From: Rhyacichthys aspro
Taxonomy: Eukaryota > Chordata > Actinopteri > Gobiiformes > Rhyacichthyidae
Assembly (NCBI GenBank): GCA_036850595.1
Contig: CM072154.1
Coordinates: 10,423,330 to 10,487,329, forward strand
DNA length: 64,000 bases
Direction of reading: 5' to 3'
Shown here piece after piece: positions 1-11,800 of this stretch. The notes beneath the pieces are model-generated. The model was given only the letters and a program-made list of their open reading frames with translations. It did not search any database and was not told the origin of the DNA. Both the position numbers and the translations under genes were made by a program. Every line of letters starts with the position of its first letter. The first letter of the stretch is position 1.

Positions 1-769
1 TGATGCTTGCGCCGTGCTAAGCCTGGATGCCGACTCTCCCCTTCTGTTTTAGTGATTCAGGCCATTTGTTTTTTGGTTTTTTTTTGGCTTCTGCATCCTT
101 AACGTGTGAGAACATCCATTTCGGCGCAGACCACAGGGGGTATAAAAAAAGAGACTTGTTGAAGGGATAAAATAAACTAGGGTTTTCCATTTCAGCCGCA
201 GTGTGTGTAAACTTGGCCGGCTCGAGTTGCCGTGTGAGCTGATGCTGACAAGTTTGAAACCCAAAGTTTATGTCAGGGGTCGGACCAAACACTTCAGCTC
301 CCATGGCAACAGGCAATACCTCCGCTGTACAGCGCTCAGAGGATGTAGATGTTGTAAACTGAGCCGACTAGAATGAAAAACAGATCCATACATCGGGTAT
401 ATGATTTAAAAAAGGGAGTGAGCCATTCTTTGTGGAAGATACTGGACTTGAGAGATAAAAAGGAAAAAGATTTACAAAAAAGACCAATGCCCGGCGCTAA
501 ATCTTTACTTGTGTGGGTTTAGAAAAAGGCAGGAAAAGGCAGTGAGAGATGGAACAATCCCAACGGAATATGAATGAGCGTACAAGAGATCCAAACTGAT
601 TTTTACGATTATTAACTGTAATATGTAGCTTCTCCACTTACACTGTGCCGTACGCAGTATTTCAGTCGTCGTATAACATGCACTAAGTCTGTGCTGAGAA
701 TCTATGGAAATATTGATAGAGCAGTGTGTACGTGGTCGATATCTCATTAGGCACAATTGGGAAGATGGA

Positions 770-930
770 TGCGGCTCAGCCCGGACTACGAGCTGTGGCG
801 GCGGCTGATGAGTCGCCCATTAGCTGCACAGGACGACGCTGAGAATGAGCTGAAGCAGCCATTTCCAACGCGGGGCTAATTGTTGTAGCCATAGGTAAAT
901 TAGAGGGGATTTTATGGCCGTGCATTTGCA
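770..930. promoter_or_regulatory. candidate conserved non-coding block in downstream intron
   Basis: CpG-containing, non-repetitive stretch with a CCATTAGCTGC site, a GGGCTAATTG site and GGTAAATTAGAG, that is, several homeodomain-type TAAT cores in GC-rich surroundings. It is not coding by any splice-bounded frame I can see. Conservation is inferred from composition only. Confidence 0.25.
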
Positions 931-2084
931 GAGCGTATTGGGTGGGTATTTAGTGACAAACATGCCACGAGAACAAATAGTCCACCTCCTCGATCTCAAC
1001 GCTACATCAGCAATTAAAACAAAAAAAGTAAAAGGCAGTAAACCCAGCGTCCTGGAAAAAAGAGACAGTTTTTAAATGTAGTTACCAACACACTCGTTTA
1101 ACGTTTGGTTTAACAGTGTTAGATTAAACCTCAACAGTTTAGATGCTCATAAACGTAATTATGTTTATATTTGACTTGCAGAATCAGAGCCATCTTTTAC
1201 CAGTCTCCTTTGACAAGTTTTCTTTTGCTAAAACACTATAACAAAGGTGAATTCCTCCAAAGTGAACAAAATTTGTAATGTGCAAAGTAAGTTGACCTTT
1301 GAATAGCAACTTTAAAATGGGCATGTGTCTTTTCCACAGTAAACCTGTCACAAAAGACCGCTATTACTCAATAACAAGAATTAACATACCAATTGTTTGA
1401 GAATATTTGGTCGTCTTTCTCAAACTCTAACTTTTTTGAGTGTTTCCAGTCTGTCTTTTAGTGTGACTCATTTTTGCACAAATTTCCCCCAAAATAACGA
1501 TGGAAGCAAAGACACAAGATGCATCCAGGAAGTGTTGGTTTACTAAGATGACAATTAACCCCTCTCAATCCTCCCAAACATTAAAAACCGACTACTTAAC
1601 AATTCCAAGTCCAAAATGGTGACAATTTTACACTTGTCCGCTGAAAGGGACAGCTGCACCATTCAGGGTATCATGTGGAGTGAAACTAAAACTTCACCCA
1701 GCTGTTCAGCCACAGCACACAGTACTGTACAATACAATACAGTATCACATTGTAGGATAGTGATACATTGCACTGTTTTGATCAGTTCTGAAACGCTGAC
1801 TCACTCTCTGCTGGGGCCCATTCTCCACCAAAAGACGCGAGCTGTCATCTACGACTCCAAAGATTTTTACGTAACTTCAAGCCAATACCAAACATCTAAA
1901 CTCTACACCGAATGCCCGCTGACCTTGGCGCTAGATCACTCGTCTAATCCGAGCACTTGGACCAGAATCAGACCTGCGACTAATCCTAACAAATCTCACT
2001 AGAAGCCATTGTCGTGTGCTGGAATGTGGAAAGAGGATGGAAGGAGAATGGAGCGATGTGGGTATTTTGAGGAGGAAAAGCCTC

Positions 2085-2420
2085 TTTGGGGGCTGATTAG
2101 AGAGCTAATCTAACAGCGATGAGACGCGGGGAAGGGAAGGCATTACTACAGCTTGGTGTTTTTGGACCGTGGTCAGGCAAAGGCTGAACTCGCCATTCAC
2201 AGGACTGCAAGTGAAGAGCGCTCGAGATGATGAGCTCCCTTTGAGCTGTAATCAAAATGCAGCTCGGTTGTAGCGGGCCGATGAGTGCGCAGCATCAAAC
2301 GCTCTCTGCTTGCCTCATTCTTATCCACTCGTTTTTTTTTTGTTGTTTTTTTTCTTCTTCTCCTCTCATTCCTCATGCTTTCAGTGGATGCCTAGCAGCT
2401 GCTGGTAATTAAAGGACTTT
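2085..2420. promoter_or_regulatory. candidate conserved non-coding block in downstream intron
   Basis: Mixed-composition, repeat-free stretch with CTGATTAGAGAGCTAATCT (an inverted GATTAG/CTAATC pair at about 2092-2110), GAGCTGTAATCAAAATGCAG and GGTAATTAAAGGAC. The style resembles developmental enhancers. Composition only. Confidence 0.25.
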
Positions 2421-3811
2421 AGAGTCTCACGCCAAACAAAATCCCAGAGAGAAGAAAGAGGGAAGAAAGACAGGGACGACAGAAACGCCACTCCTGGACC
2501 ATTCACTCTACCTCCCGCACGTCCCTCCACATCATCACCAATGAAGCTAATGTCCTCCCATGTACCTAATTACCCAGCTTAGAATGCAGCACTTCAATGA
2601 GCGTGCAAACGTAAAGAATAAAAGGTAGGGGGTGTGTGTTTGGAAGGGAGAGAAGAGAGGATGGATATTGTGGTTGGCAGCTGTGGAAGAAGGGAGGGGA
2701 TTGATCAAAGTGAGGGGTGTTTATGTGTGGCAACCCAGCCATCTCTGGAGTGTGCGCGCGCCGATTCCAGAAGGGAGAAAGTGGAAATGGGAGTCGGCAC
2801 AGCAGTGAGCCGCTGAGCGAGAGCTGCCGAGCGGAGATGAGATCAGATGAGATGAGTGGCACAGCTTAGATGCTTGGCGGTGCTCAGAGGGAAGTGAGGG
2901 AGGTGTACACGCAAACAGGAGAAACACACACAGAAGATAATGTGATAAGAATCAACACTGGCTCAGGGAATGATGAAAATTTGGGAAATGGAGGTCCAAA
3001 AGAAGCGGTGGTAATCACAGCTGTGAGTGGCATCGGAGCTGGCATGAAATGTAACTGTGTGGGATGAATAAGACTCTTTAGTAGCTCCTTTTCTCCGGGA
3101 TTTTCTGACAGTAACAACTATTCATTTTAACGGCCCATTGGTATACATTTCTTAGTATGTAATCTCTATAACCAGTGCTGTAACCTGAGTAATTGTAATT
3201 ATGACTTACATAATAGGTTTAGTCATGCAGATATATTAAAGCAATGTTTTTTTTGTTTGGGAGTATTTTTTTTAATCTTCCCTTAAAAAGTGACATAAGA
3301 GATCAAAACTCCAATCAGCCATATCATTATGACATCCGACAATTAACAGGCGTCATATTGATTATATTGTTATCATGGCAGCTATCAGTGGTTGAGATAC
3401 AATATATTAGGCAACAAGTGAACATTTTGCCTTCAAAGCTGAGGAAATATGTATAGATTTGATCAACAATGTCAATGTCAAGGCAAGGTGACTGAATCCA
3501 CTCTGCAGACAAAGCAGGAAAGTGGCATCAACTGAGTACATCTATGCTTTATACATGCAGGATTTTTAATAGGACGTTAAATTAGCTCCCTCACAATGCC
3601 AAGGTGTGTCACTCTCAGCCAATCACAGCTCACAGAGAAAGAAAACACAGCAAAACTTTTGCTTGTACTTCTGCAGGTAGATTCCCATTGCTGTTTTTAA
3701 CCTTTATCTTACATTCTTTGTTGCTGTTAACCTTACGTTTCAGCTGGATTCTCGTGAGTTTTGGTTGTTTCCAGACTCATGCAAATCCATGTTGTACTTA
3801 CCGGCCTCTTG

Positions 3812-3975
3812 TGACCAATCATGTGGCAGTACTGACTGGTATTGGTGGGTTTTAGGTTCGAAGACGCCTGTTTTACCGCTACAAACCTAAACAACTGCTC
3901 AGATTGGATAAAATATATATAATAAATCCAATCACCTCCAGGTATTCATTTAAAGAACCTGCCCTTTTGCAAACG
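3812..3975 (+). repeat. dispersed repeat, copy A
   Basis: Shares an ordered series of blocks with 10172-10332: GACCAATnATGTG, ACTG, GTTTTAGGTT or GGTTTTAGGTT, GATTGGATAAA, CCAATnA, AGGTATTC and CTTTTGCAAA/CCTTTGCAAA. Spacing is similar and the orientation the same. This is best explained as two old copies of one interspersed element whose family I do not recognise. Confidence 0.6.
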
Positions 3976-4004
3976 CTATGTTCTGTGGAGCAGTTCTAGC
4001 CTGT

Positions 4005-4109
4005 CTAAACACATACATATACTGGTGAATGTAGAAAGCCCTTGTGTGAAGGGTGTATGTCTGTAAGTGCCATAAGCGGCCTGAATGAATGAATACTTTT
4101 ACTTTTGAA
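4005..4109 (+). mobile_element. short retroposon insertion bracketed by a 14-bp target duplication
   Basis: CAGTTCTAGCCTGT occurs at 3991-4004 and again, identically, at 4110-4123, with 105 bp between. The insert ends in ATAAGCGGCCTGAATGAATG and a further AATAC, a TGAA-type simple-repeat tail like that of several fish LINEs/SINEs. A perfect 14-bp flanking duplication plus a simple 3' tail is the signature of target-primed insertion of a 5'-truncated element. The parent family is not identified. Confidence 0.6.
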
Positions 4110-4549
4110 CAGTTCTAGCCTGTAACCCTTCCCTGTTGTAGTAACTTCTCCTCGGTGAGTTCTGACAGAGGTCTTGCCACATTCCCGGTGGGGTCAGGAC
4201 GGAGAAAGGGGGATTAGGATCAGAGGCAGGTGGCGCGAGGCTCCTTGGAAGTCGGGCGAACAGATGGCCTCTCTGACGTGAATCGGGGAGCTGACCTTTT
4301 TCTCCTCGTCGTACAGTACGCCGCTCAGGAAGTGTTTGGTGCATGTCGGCAGAAATGCAACGGCCGTGTACCCACACATCCCGACACGACGGCTATTCCC
4401 CCACGCAGCTGTTTCCTCTTTAGCCAAAACAGCTCCACTTACCTTCTAGCACGGCAACCCCTGACATATGTACTAGAATTCCAACCAGACCTGCGTTTTG
4501 TTTTTTTTTTGTTTTGTTTTTTTTCCATTGCCTTGCCCGCCTACACAAA

Positions 4550-4790
4550 AGCATATGATTAAGAGCCTAGCATGGCGGCTGCTGTGGTAAATGATCCCTG
4601 TGTGAAGACATGTCGACTGCAGAGAATACTGAGCTTTAGTCTGCCCCTCCCATTGCTCCACGGCCACATGCTGAATTACCTTGTCGCTAGGCAATTATTT
4701 GTCCTGTCCCAGCTTTGGAGTGATGTAAATTACTTTAAGTGCACTTTGCAGGGGCCGCCATCACGATAATGATGATTGCGCCGGCGCTCT
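4550..4790. promoter_or_regulatory. candidate conserved non-coding block in downstream intron
   Basis: Repeat-free stretch with CATATGATTAAG, GGCAATTATTTG, GTAAATTACTT and GATAATGATGATTG interspersed with GC-rich segments. No supportable exon. Regulatory role is a guess from composition. Confidence 0.25.
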
Positions 4791-5483
4791 GACACACACA
4801 AATATTCAGCTATACCTATAGAGAGAGGGTCCGCGCTCAAAGAGGGGCTGTAAGTGCAGAGTTCGAGACACAGACGCTAAGAAAAACAGCGCGGTGATGA
4901 GGGTATGCGAGTGATTGAGATACAAAGACGAGGCAAAGCAAAGGATGGGTCAATTTCTTTAGATGGCAGCTCTTTGCACCCGATGTTGCCCATTTCCCCT
5001 ATACATCCTCTCAATGCATCTTTAGTTTCGTCCTGTGATGAATACTACACTTTACGACAACATAATGACAGTAACATTTTTATTTTCTGTCTGTCTTTTT
5101 TTTTTTTTTTATTGTGTCTGGTTCTTCTGAGTGAATAGATTTGCAGTGACATTTGAGCTCCAGCAGGTGTCACTCACTGCTTCTATGCTCTGTTTTGAGT
5201 GAAGTCTGGAGTGGAACCAAAAGACCCCTTAGGTTATTTGAAGAAGCCATTAGTTAGTATAAACTTTCACCTACAGTTTGAATATTCAGCTCGTGCTTTA
5301 GTTCTCCTCGAGACTGCAGTAAACAAGCAGTTCAACAATGAAGTAAAAACCCCTTTAAAAGTCAGACTATATTAAATTTCAGCTAAATCTGCTCTACTTC
5401 CGTCTGGAAAGGAGATCGCGAGGCCATTTCTGCCCACATCTGCATGTCGTGTAGTGAAGAGATGATGATGGAGGGCTACTCAC

Positions 5484-5485
5484 AT
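5484..5485 (-). other. plxna2: phase-2 exon end at strong splice donor of PSI exon
   Basis: The exon ends AAC-AT and the intron starts GTGAGT, a near-perfect vertebrate donor. It fixes the 3' end of the exon: read-through would meet TGA at once. It places the boundary inside the Met/Ile codon that precedes the next PSI cysteine. Confidence 0.85.
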
Positions 5486-5584
5486 GTTGTGCAGGACACA
5501 CCAGCCGCAGTGGGGGTCACCGGAGCTGAGGCACTCTCCACACGTCCCGTACTGCTCGCATGACTCAATGGGAACTTGGGTCAC
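5484..5584 (-). CDS. plxna2: plexin-A2 exon, first PSI domain (partial gene)
   Basis: Next coding exon of the same receptor, encoding the start of the first plexin-semaphorin-integrin (PSI) cysteine knot, which links the sema propeller to the IPT repeats outside the cell. The minus strand shows TTTTTTCAG, then 101 nt, then a strong donor GTGAGT. The 33 complete codons run from VTQVPIESCEQYG to CGWCVLHN; the last two bases (AT) begin a codon split by a phase-2 intron, probably ATG for Met as in PLXNA2. Cysteines at exon residues 9, 15, 18, 26 and 29 match the PSI pattern, including CGECLSSGDPHCGWC. SSGDPHCGWC and TCGECL favour PLXNA2; the V in WCVLHN is a small departure. Joined to the exon at 30744 it reads MSERQ-VTQVPIESC, the expected plexin-A junction. 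The rest of PSI must lie below position 1. Too short to be listed as a stand-alone reading frame. Confidence 0.95.
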
Positions 5585-6630
5585 CTGAAAAAACAAGACA
5601 TGAAAGAAAAACATTAGCACATGCATTTCAATCTAAAGTATATTTGCAGTATGTGCTTATTCCACCTTTTTGTTTAGTTACGCTTCTTGAGGCACACACC
5701 AAAAAGACCAGCATGAATTATACGATGAAAACAGACAATGCACTCTCTGTAAAGTGGAATTTACTGAAGAATCTATATGTATTATGACATGTCTCTGAAT
5801 CGTGTCAATGTCAACTGCACAGCATCTGTTGCACAGTGAGCAGCTGGGGTCAGTTGGCCAGAGGGACGTGTGTCTGTGCCATCAATGGGTTTTTGTGAAG
5901 CAGGGCATGTGTCCACCTGTGTCCAGCCTGAACAAACACACCTACACATCGAGCAGCAGTGACAGACAGATTTCTCAACAGCGTCTGCACACTTTCAGAT
6001 GACCCCGAAATGAAGTGTGCCTGTTATAATTGAGTACAAGCTGGGGATTAATAACACAGTGAGGAAAAAGTGCAAATATTACTGCAAATTCTTTCCCGGA
6101 AGCTTTTAAAAAGATCAGCAAGTGATGACTACAGCAGAAGTGGAAAGTTATTATTTTAGTGTGGTGTTTTTAAGAGTGCAAATGAGTAGTTTTAATGGAA
6201 TTTCAATGCCAAATGTGCTGAAAGTGTCCTCGGTGATGAATTTGAATAAGTACTTGAAGAACAAAGCAAACATGCCCCACCTCCAGAACAACACACACAG
6301 GACAGGGCTACTGTCAGTTGACTGATGAACCAACATCCTTGTTCTCGTGTAACGTTTGTCAAACTTGTACAAATATACACTTAGTATTTACATAGATGGG
6401 CACCACCCGCTCTACAGTCACACACATTATCTGACTAAACTACAGAGAGTCTAAAGTTGCATTTTCAGAATCTACACTGAACAGAAACAGAAATGAAAAG
6501 GAGGTCAGAAATCAGTGATGGAGATTAGAGTAAGTTTAAGTCTTAAATGACTAAGTCAGATTGTTTTTAAACATTGTTGAAACACGTGTGTCTTATGTGA
6601 CGATGTTTTTTAGAACATGGTGGGTTACTT

Positions 6631-6878
6631 CAGTGGTTCTCAAACTCCTCCACCTCTTTGTCTTTCCAAGTACCACCTTTATGTCGATACAGATCTATGC
6701 CATTTAAAGATACCTATCTACCTGTGTGAATGTTATGAAGTGAATTTTGTTTGCTGTGCTGCTTCTTTGAAATCACACTTTGAATCCCAAAATTTAGTAG
6801 AATAGTAAAGTGTCTCATAGAGTATAGTTGTAGCGTTAGATTCTCAAGTACCACCGCAGTGAGATTTGAGAACCACTG
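6631..6878. mobile_element. hAT-type MITE, 248 bp
   Basis: The left end CAGTGGTTCTCAAA is repeated inverted at the right end as TTTGAGAACCACTG (14 bp, perfect). CAGTGGTTCTCAA is a typical hAT (Charlie-like) terminus. The 8 bp before (GGTTACTT) and after (GGTTAGAG) share their first five bases, consistent with a decayed hAT 8-bp target duplication. Near each end there is also an AAGTACCACC block. No transposase fits in the 248 bp, so it is a non-autonomous derivative. The family name below hAT level is not assigned. Confidence 0.8.
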
Positions 6879-9800
6879 GGTTAGAGGCATCTCACTGCCT
6901 AATCATAAAGTGGTTTACAGGGACATAATTCATGTGTTATTAACTCTTGTCTCCATATTGATTGAAAAGCACTCATTCCATACAACAGTAAAACCAGACG
7001 GACCTGCCACCTTGTCCCAGAAGACCTAAGGTGGTGATGGAAATAAATTCTAATGTGTGATTTGCATGCTGTGCCTGTTTCAGCGCCTACATTAATGCTC
7101 TCTTCACTCAGTTGGCTGTTATAAACGGGGAAATGAGTGAGTGCCAGACAGGGTTGTGCTCCACCACATGGCCTCCAGTCTGTTTGTGCAGCAGACAGGT
7201 CCTCAGTGTCCGCCGCTCAGTGGGTGTCTGTCTTTTAAGTGTCCCACCGGACTATAACAATCGCACCTGCATCTCGGCGTGTCAGCGGGAGTAAACACAC
7301 GGACTCGGGCGGACAACGGGGCACCACTGCGCACGACGTGAACAAAAGAAAAGCGAAAGCTGAAAGATTAATTTTTTTAGTCAGTCTGTCTCAATTTCCT
7401 GGACAATTGCCTGGTTGGATAATGACAGCAGGCTGTGACAGTGCGTCTGCTCAATGCAGCACCAAAACTCAGCACAGATCGATGCTTAATAGGTGGCGCC
7501 TGTGTAAAGTGGGTGAGTGAATGAAGGGTGCAAATAACACCTTTTTGTGTTTTTTTTTTTAAAAGCTGAGAATATCTGACACCGCTGGCTGGTATTAATT
7601 GCGGCTGGTACCATGAGCTAGAATTAACTGCCAGCCCGAGAGAGATAAGTGTCGGTCAAAGATTTTCTTATTACCATGTATAAAATTAGAAAAACAGCTG
7701 ACAGCAACATTTGTAACATTTGCACACTATTGCATGGCCTATTAAAGTTTTAAAACTGTGAGCTGGCACTAAAGTAGAACTCTTAAAACCTCTGTTGTGG
7801 CCTGTGCTCCTCGAGCGCTCACTAAGCCTCCACCTGTCTGCCTGCTCCCGAGGCCTGCGGCTACAGAAACAACGAGCCGCGGGGACAAAGGCAGCCATTG
7901 ACACAGTGGGACGCTGACAGTCCCTGTACTGTGTGGCAGCTCCACTATGGACACTCCTGTTAGATTAACCCCCTGTCACTTCAACAAACTCCATGTGTGG
8001 GTTTGTGTGTGTGTTGTCTTGCTCCGGGACAAACAGGTGGCATGCTGTAATGAGCTGCAGACGGGGTCACATCAGCAGCAGAAGCTGTAACTGATGACAA
8101 ACAAGCCCACCAGGAAAGAGTCTTGGCAAGGAGAACTCAGTCTGAGAGTAGACTTTCAGCATCCTTCTTGAAGGGGTACGTTTGAAACAGTAGTGAGTAA
8201 CAGGAAGATGTGGACGATTCATAAAATATCTTAGGGAAATATTCAAGGGAAATAAGTCTTAATGCTAGTGATGTCAGGAGCAACACAGAAACTAATCATT
8301 AGACTCTCCTTCCTGTTACGTTGGTGGTAATTGCTTTCACCAGTATCTCGTCTTGTGTACTATTTATGCTTCATGCAAAAATAGTACACAACACTGTCCC
8401 CTTTATGCTGCCTTCTTCTCTTCAAGCTCTTAAGTAATCAACTCCACAAAGAGTGCTATGCAAAATCAAAAAGCATAAGGCATATTTGCATAAATAATAA
8501 CAAAAAGCAAGCCTCTTATACACATGCTTTTTTGTTTTTTTTGTGCATCTACCGCATGGCGAACTCCTGATACATAATTTATTTCCTGTAACAATAAGCT
8601 GTGCCATTTATGCTCATCTTGATGCCTCTTTTGTTACTACCTCTCTTTGCAGTATAAAGACTAAACACTTATGAATAAAATAGAGCAACTGTGAATAAAA
8701 CCGTCTCAAACCAAATCATCCTGCTTCCTGTTTTATTCAATCAACGATGGGGCTTCCAATGTCAAAACAACATAAGAACATAAGCTACAGTCCACAAACC
8801 TGCCAGAAAACATTCCACCAAACCATGTGCAGGGCTTAGTGAAACTTTATAGTGTAACTTTTACAGTGGGCAGAGCGCCATGAAAGGGTTACAGTGTGGA
8901 GACAGCTGTCAGTGGGGGGATAGTCCAAGAGTGGGGAGGGGGGGTCCCTTGTGGAGTCTACAGACAGACAGACAGCCCACACACTGCAGCAAAAAAAGCA
9001 GGCAGACAACTAAAAAGATAAAAAAAGAAATAATTATGAATGAAAGTGTGTAGTATATGCACTTTAAAGTTGTAAGCGCTGGCCAGTAGTTGAGGTTAGG
9101 ACGGCCAGACTTGGAGGGGTTATGGGAGGGGGGCACAGCAGCTGTTGCCCAGCACACGCTACAGTCACTCAACACAGCAGGCCTGCACAACAAAGCCCCC
9201 TCTCCCACTGCGTGTGCATGTGTGTGTACCACCGAGCCATACACTCTCAGCGCCGTAACGGATGTGCACATTTCTGATCCGGCGTTTTTTCTGGGACAAA
9301 AACAAAGACGCGCCGCATGTGATGTCCCAAAGCCTCCAACGTTCTCTTGTGTCCGTTTCCTATACGTTCGTCCGGACTTGAGCCAAATTACACATCGGCA
9401 ATGACTGAATGGCGCTGCTAAACGAATGCTAATAAAATTCCTGCTGGAGATGACCTAAGCGGGGGGGTTATTCAAGCAAAGGGACTGTACAACTGGCCGA
9501 AGGAACTCGGGATGTGACTGACGGCCGAGGGTTAGAACAACAGCATCCTCGAGACACTGAGTCATGATTGCAGGGGGTGTAACCTAGAACTGTGGATTTA
9601 CAACTGTATAATGAATAGCTGTAATGTGAAAGAAAAACACAAGTGTGGTCTCGAAAACATTACATACCAAGCCAGCGTGATTTGTTGGTTCAATAAAGTT
9701 GTCGAAATTCATCTTGCAACATTTTACTGTCTTTGGGGGGCTTTACACATTGGAACTTAAATAATAGATTGTGTTTATTTTGGTGCAGTTGTGACTCAAG

Positions 9801-10171
9801 AACAACAAGCCTCGAAATCAAAGAGCTTGCAGTGTTTTGACTGTGGGACAAGCTTCATAGATCAGAGCTAGCAATGCTACTGCCAGTCAGCAAATGACAC
9901 AGCTTCATGTTTTTTTTGCCCTAAATAAGTGACTAAAGAAGTTATACACCGGTATTTTGTGAAAGAGAGTTTATGAGAAACAGATAATGTGTTCAGTAGC
10001 TGCTAATGCATAGATGCTTTTCATTCTGCTCCAAAAGCATTATTAGCACAAGCACAATGTAGCAGTCTGAACTAAAATTTTGACCATATTTCCATTAATC
10101 TTTTATTACTTTGGTGTTTAAACGTCACAGAAATCTATCTTATCCTTCTCAAAGCTGTCTCCCTCAAGTTT

Positions 10172-10332
10172 AGACCAATAATGTGACCATACTGGGAGTT
10201 ATGAGCATGTTTTAGGTTTGGTAATGAAGCGACCTCTGATTGGATAAAGTGACCTTGTGATAAACGATCACTTCCATGTGGTTCACCCAATTATCTTCAA
10301 GGTATTCTCCTGAAAGTAGCTCCTTTGCAAAG
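10172..10332 (+). repeat. dispersed repeat, copy B
   Basis: Diverged partner of 3812-3975, with the same blocks in the same order and strand. Sequence beyond it ends near 10460 in ACTGCACCTTTAA, a kind of 3' end I have seen in fish interspersed repeats, so the full element may extend there. Confidence 0.6.
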
Positions 10333-11634
10333 TCTCTCTTTAGAAGCCCTCCCAGCCCTAACATCTGGCCAGTCATGTTAGTTTAGTGGCACTGCTCCTG
10401 TCTGCTTCTCCAAACTATTTATCGGAGGGAATGAAAAATCACATTCAGAAAATACCAAACTGCACCTTTAAAACAATTGTAAAGGATCAAAGAGTAATTT
10501 TCACTTACAATATATGAATGATGGACAATAGATGGAGGATGTGTGCTAATGTTTTGCAAAGAGTAGCTCATTGATTTTGATGTTCAAACAGTTTTAGGCC
10601 TCTGGGAGTTTATTTTATGTGTCACTGTATATTTATTTCAGCATTTGCATCTTTTGCTGTGATCTTGATGCTGTTAGGCTGAATAGTAATGTGTTGATGC
10701 AATATCACAAGATACTACCAGAAGAAATGGCCATATCTACTTTTTTCAAGACATCTTTTGATTTTTGAATTCAAAGACCTCGGTTACACAACGATCTTGG
10801 CAGTATCTACGGATAAAAAAAAATGAAGAGCGTAAAATTCCTCGTGTGAATACGCTTGATCTATTCTCTTACTTAGTTTTAAGTGAAAAAAGAGCAAGAC
10901 TGACGACAGAATGATTTTGCTGACACCCAAAAGTAGCTACAACGTATGTGCATTAGAGAGTCAGAGGAACACTTTCATCTGTTTTCTCTTGCTCCGGATG
11001 AATAGTGGCTCCATCTCATCCCCGTACCTCTTTGCTCTGAGAGCCAGCCATGCTTGCTGCTCCTCTGTGATGGATGGGAGCAAAGGGGCAGAGCTTTAAG
11101 AGAGAAAAATAAGCGGGAACCGAAGGAGTAGAAGTGGCCGCTGCGTTCTGATAAGTCTTCGTCTACGCGGTGCCAGATGTGCCTCGCCACGCTGAGCCAA
11201 ACGCAAAACATAAAAAAAGAAAAAGATGGGGGAAAAAATACCAGCGTCGCCAGTAATGCAGAGAAAGCTATTTTGCAAGCTGTTACCATGGCAACCAGGC
11301 CCTGACCTCGGGAACACCCCCCCATCCGGTGATACTGCTCCCTTCCACAACCTTCCAAACCCTTAGCGGCGCACGGTAAACAGCTGGCACCTCTGGGACT
11401 TCCTGCCACCTACACCTCCTTTTTGGAGGCGCACACTGGCGGCTCCCCTACAGCCCATCCATTTTTAATGAGAGTTGGCCGGGCTACCACGTCACTGGAA
11501 TGAGGTACATCGATCACCAACACAATACCCATTCCAGCGACGAAAGAAGGGAACGAAAGGGAGGGTGTAACGGCGTGTATGTGTGCGAGAGCGGGGCTTA
11601 ATGACAAAAGGCACAAAAGCAAAGCAAATACTGG

Positions 11635-11661
11635 CCGCTGAATGAATGAAGAATGAATGAA
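11635..11661. repeat. TGAA short tandem repeat
   Basis: Imperfect TGAA units just before the AGAGATGGGTAGAGTA repeat fragment. Confidence 0.7.
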
Positions 11662-11685
11662 AAGTCCCCCAGTGCCGTAGTTAGA

Positions 11686-11800
11686 GATGGGTAGAGTAAA
11701 AAAAAGTTCTGTTGCTTTAAAATGGATTAACTCCAGTGGAAGCAGGAGTCATCTCAAACTTTAGCAACATTTAGGACAGTACTTTACTAAGGTACTTTTG
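11686..11800 (+). repeat. probable fragment of fish AGAGATGGGTAGAGTA repeat
   Basis: Starts AGAGATGGGTAGAGTA and continues with a TTGCTTTAAAATGG segment and, 70 bp on, AGTACTTTACTAAGGTACTT. These motifs are typical of a widespread fish repeat of the form AGAGATGGGTAGAGTA...AGTACT...TACTTT. Ends are undefined. Confidence 0.4.

Larger units (their letters stand above)
1..5483 (-). other. plxna2: plxna2 intron downstream of the PSI exon (open at the window edge)
   Basis: Sequence following the GTGAGT donor of the PSI exon on the minus strand. The next exon (rest of PSI, starting with the final base of the split codon and a CSRRDKC-like stretch) is not visible, so it should lie below position 1. 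The stretch holds one copy of a dispersed repeat (3812-3975), a small retroposon (4005-4109), a poly-T run near 5098-5111, and GC-richer blocks near 0.8, 2.2 and 4.6 kb that resemble conserved non-coding DNA. Confidence 0.8.

Noticed and set aside
9681..9730. TTTGTTGGTTCAATAAAGTTG, like a LINE tail (similar motif near 19665)
   Set aside because: Too short to separate from chance; no body or target duplication.
10975..11409. 144-codon open frame on the minus strand in a GC-richer stretch
   Set aside because: No domain or conserved motif; an overlapping frame of similar quality exists, as expected by chance in GC-rich DNA.
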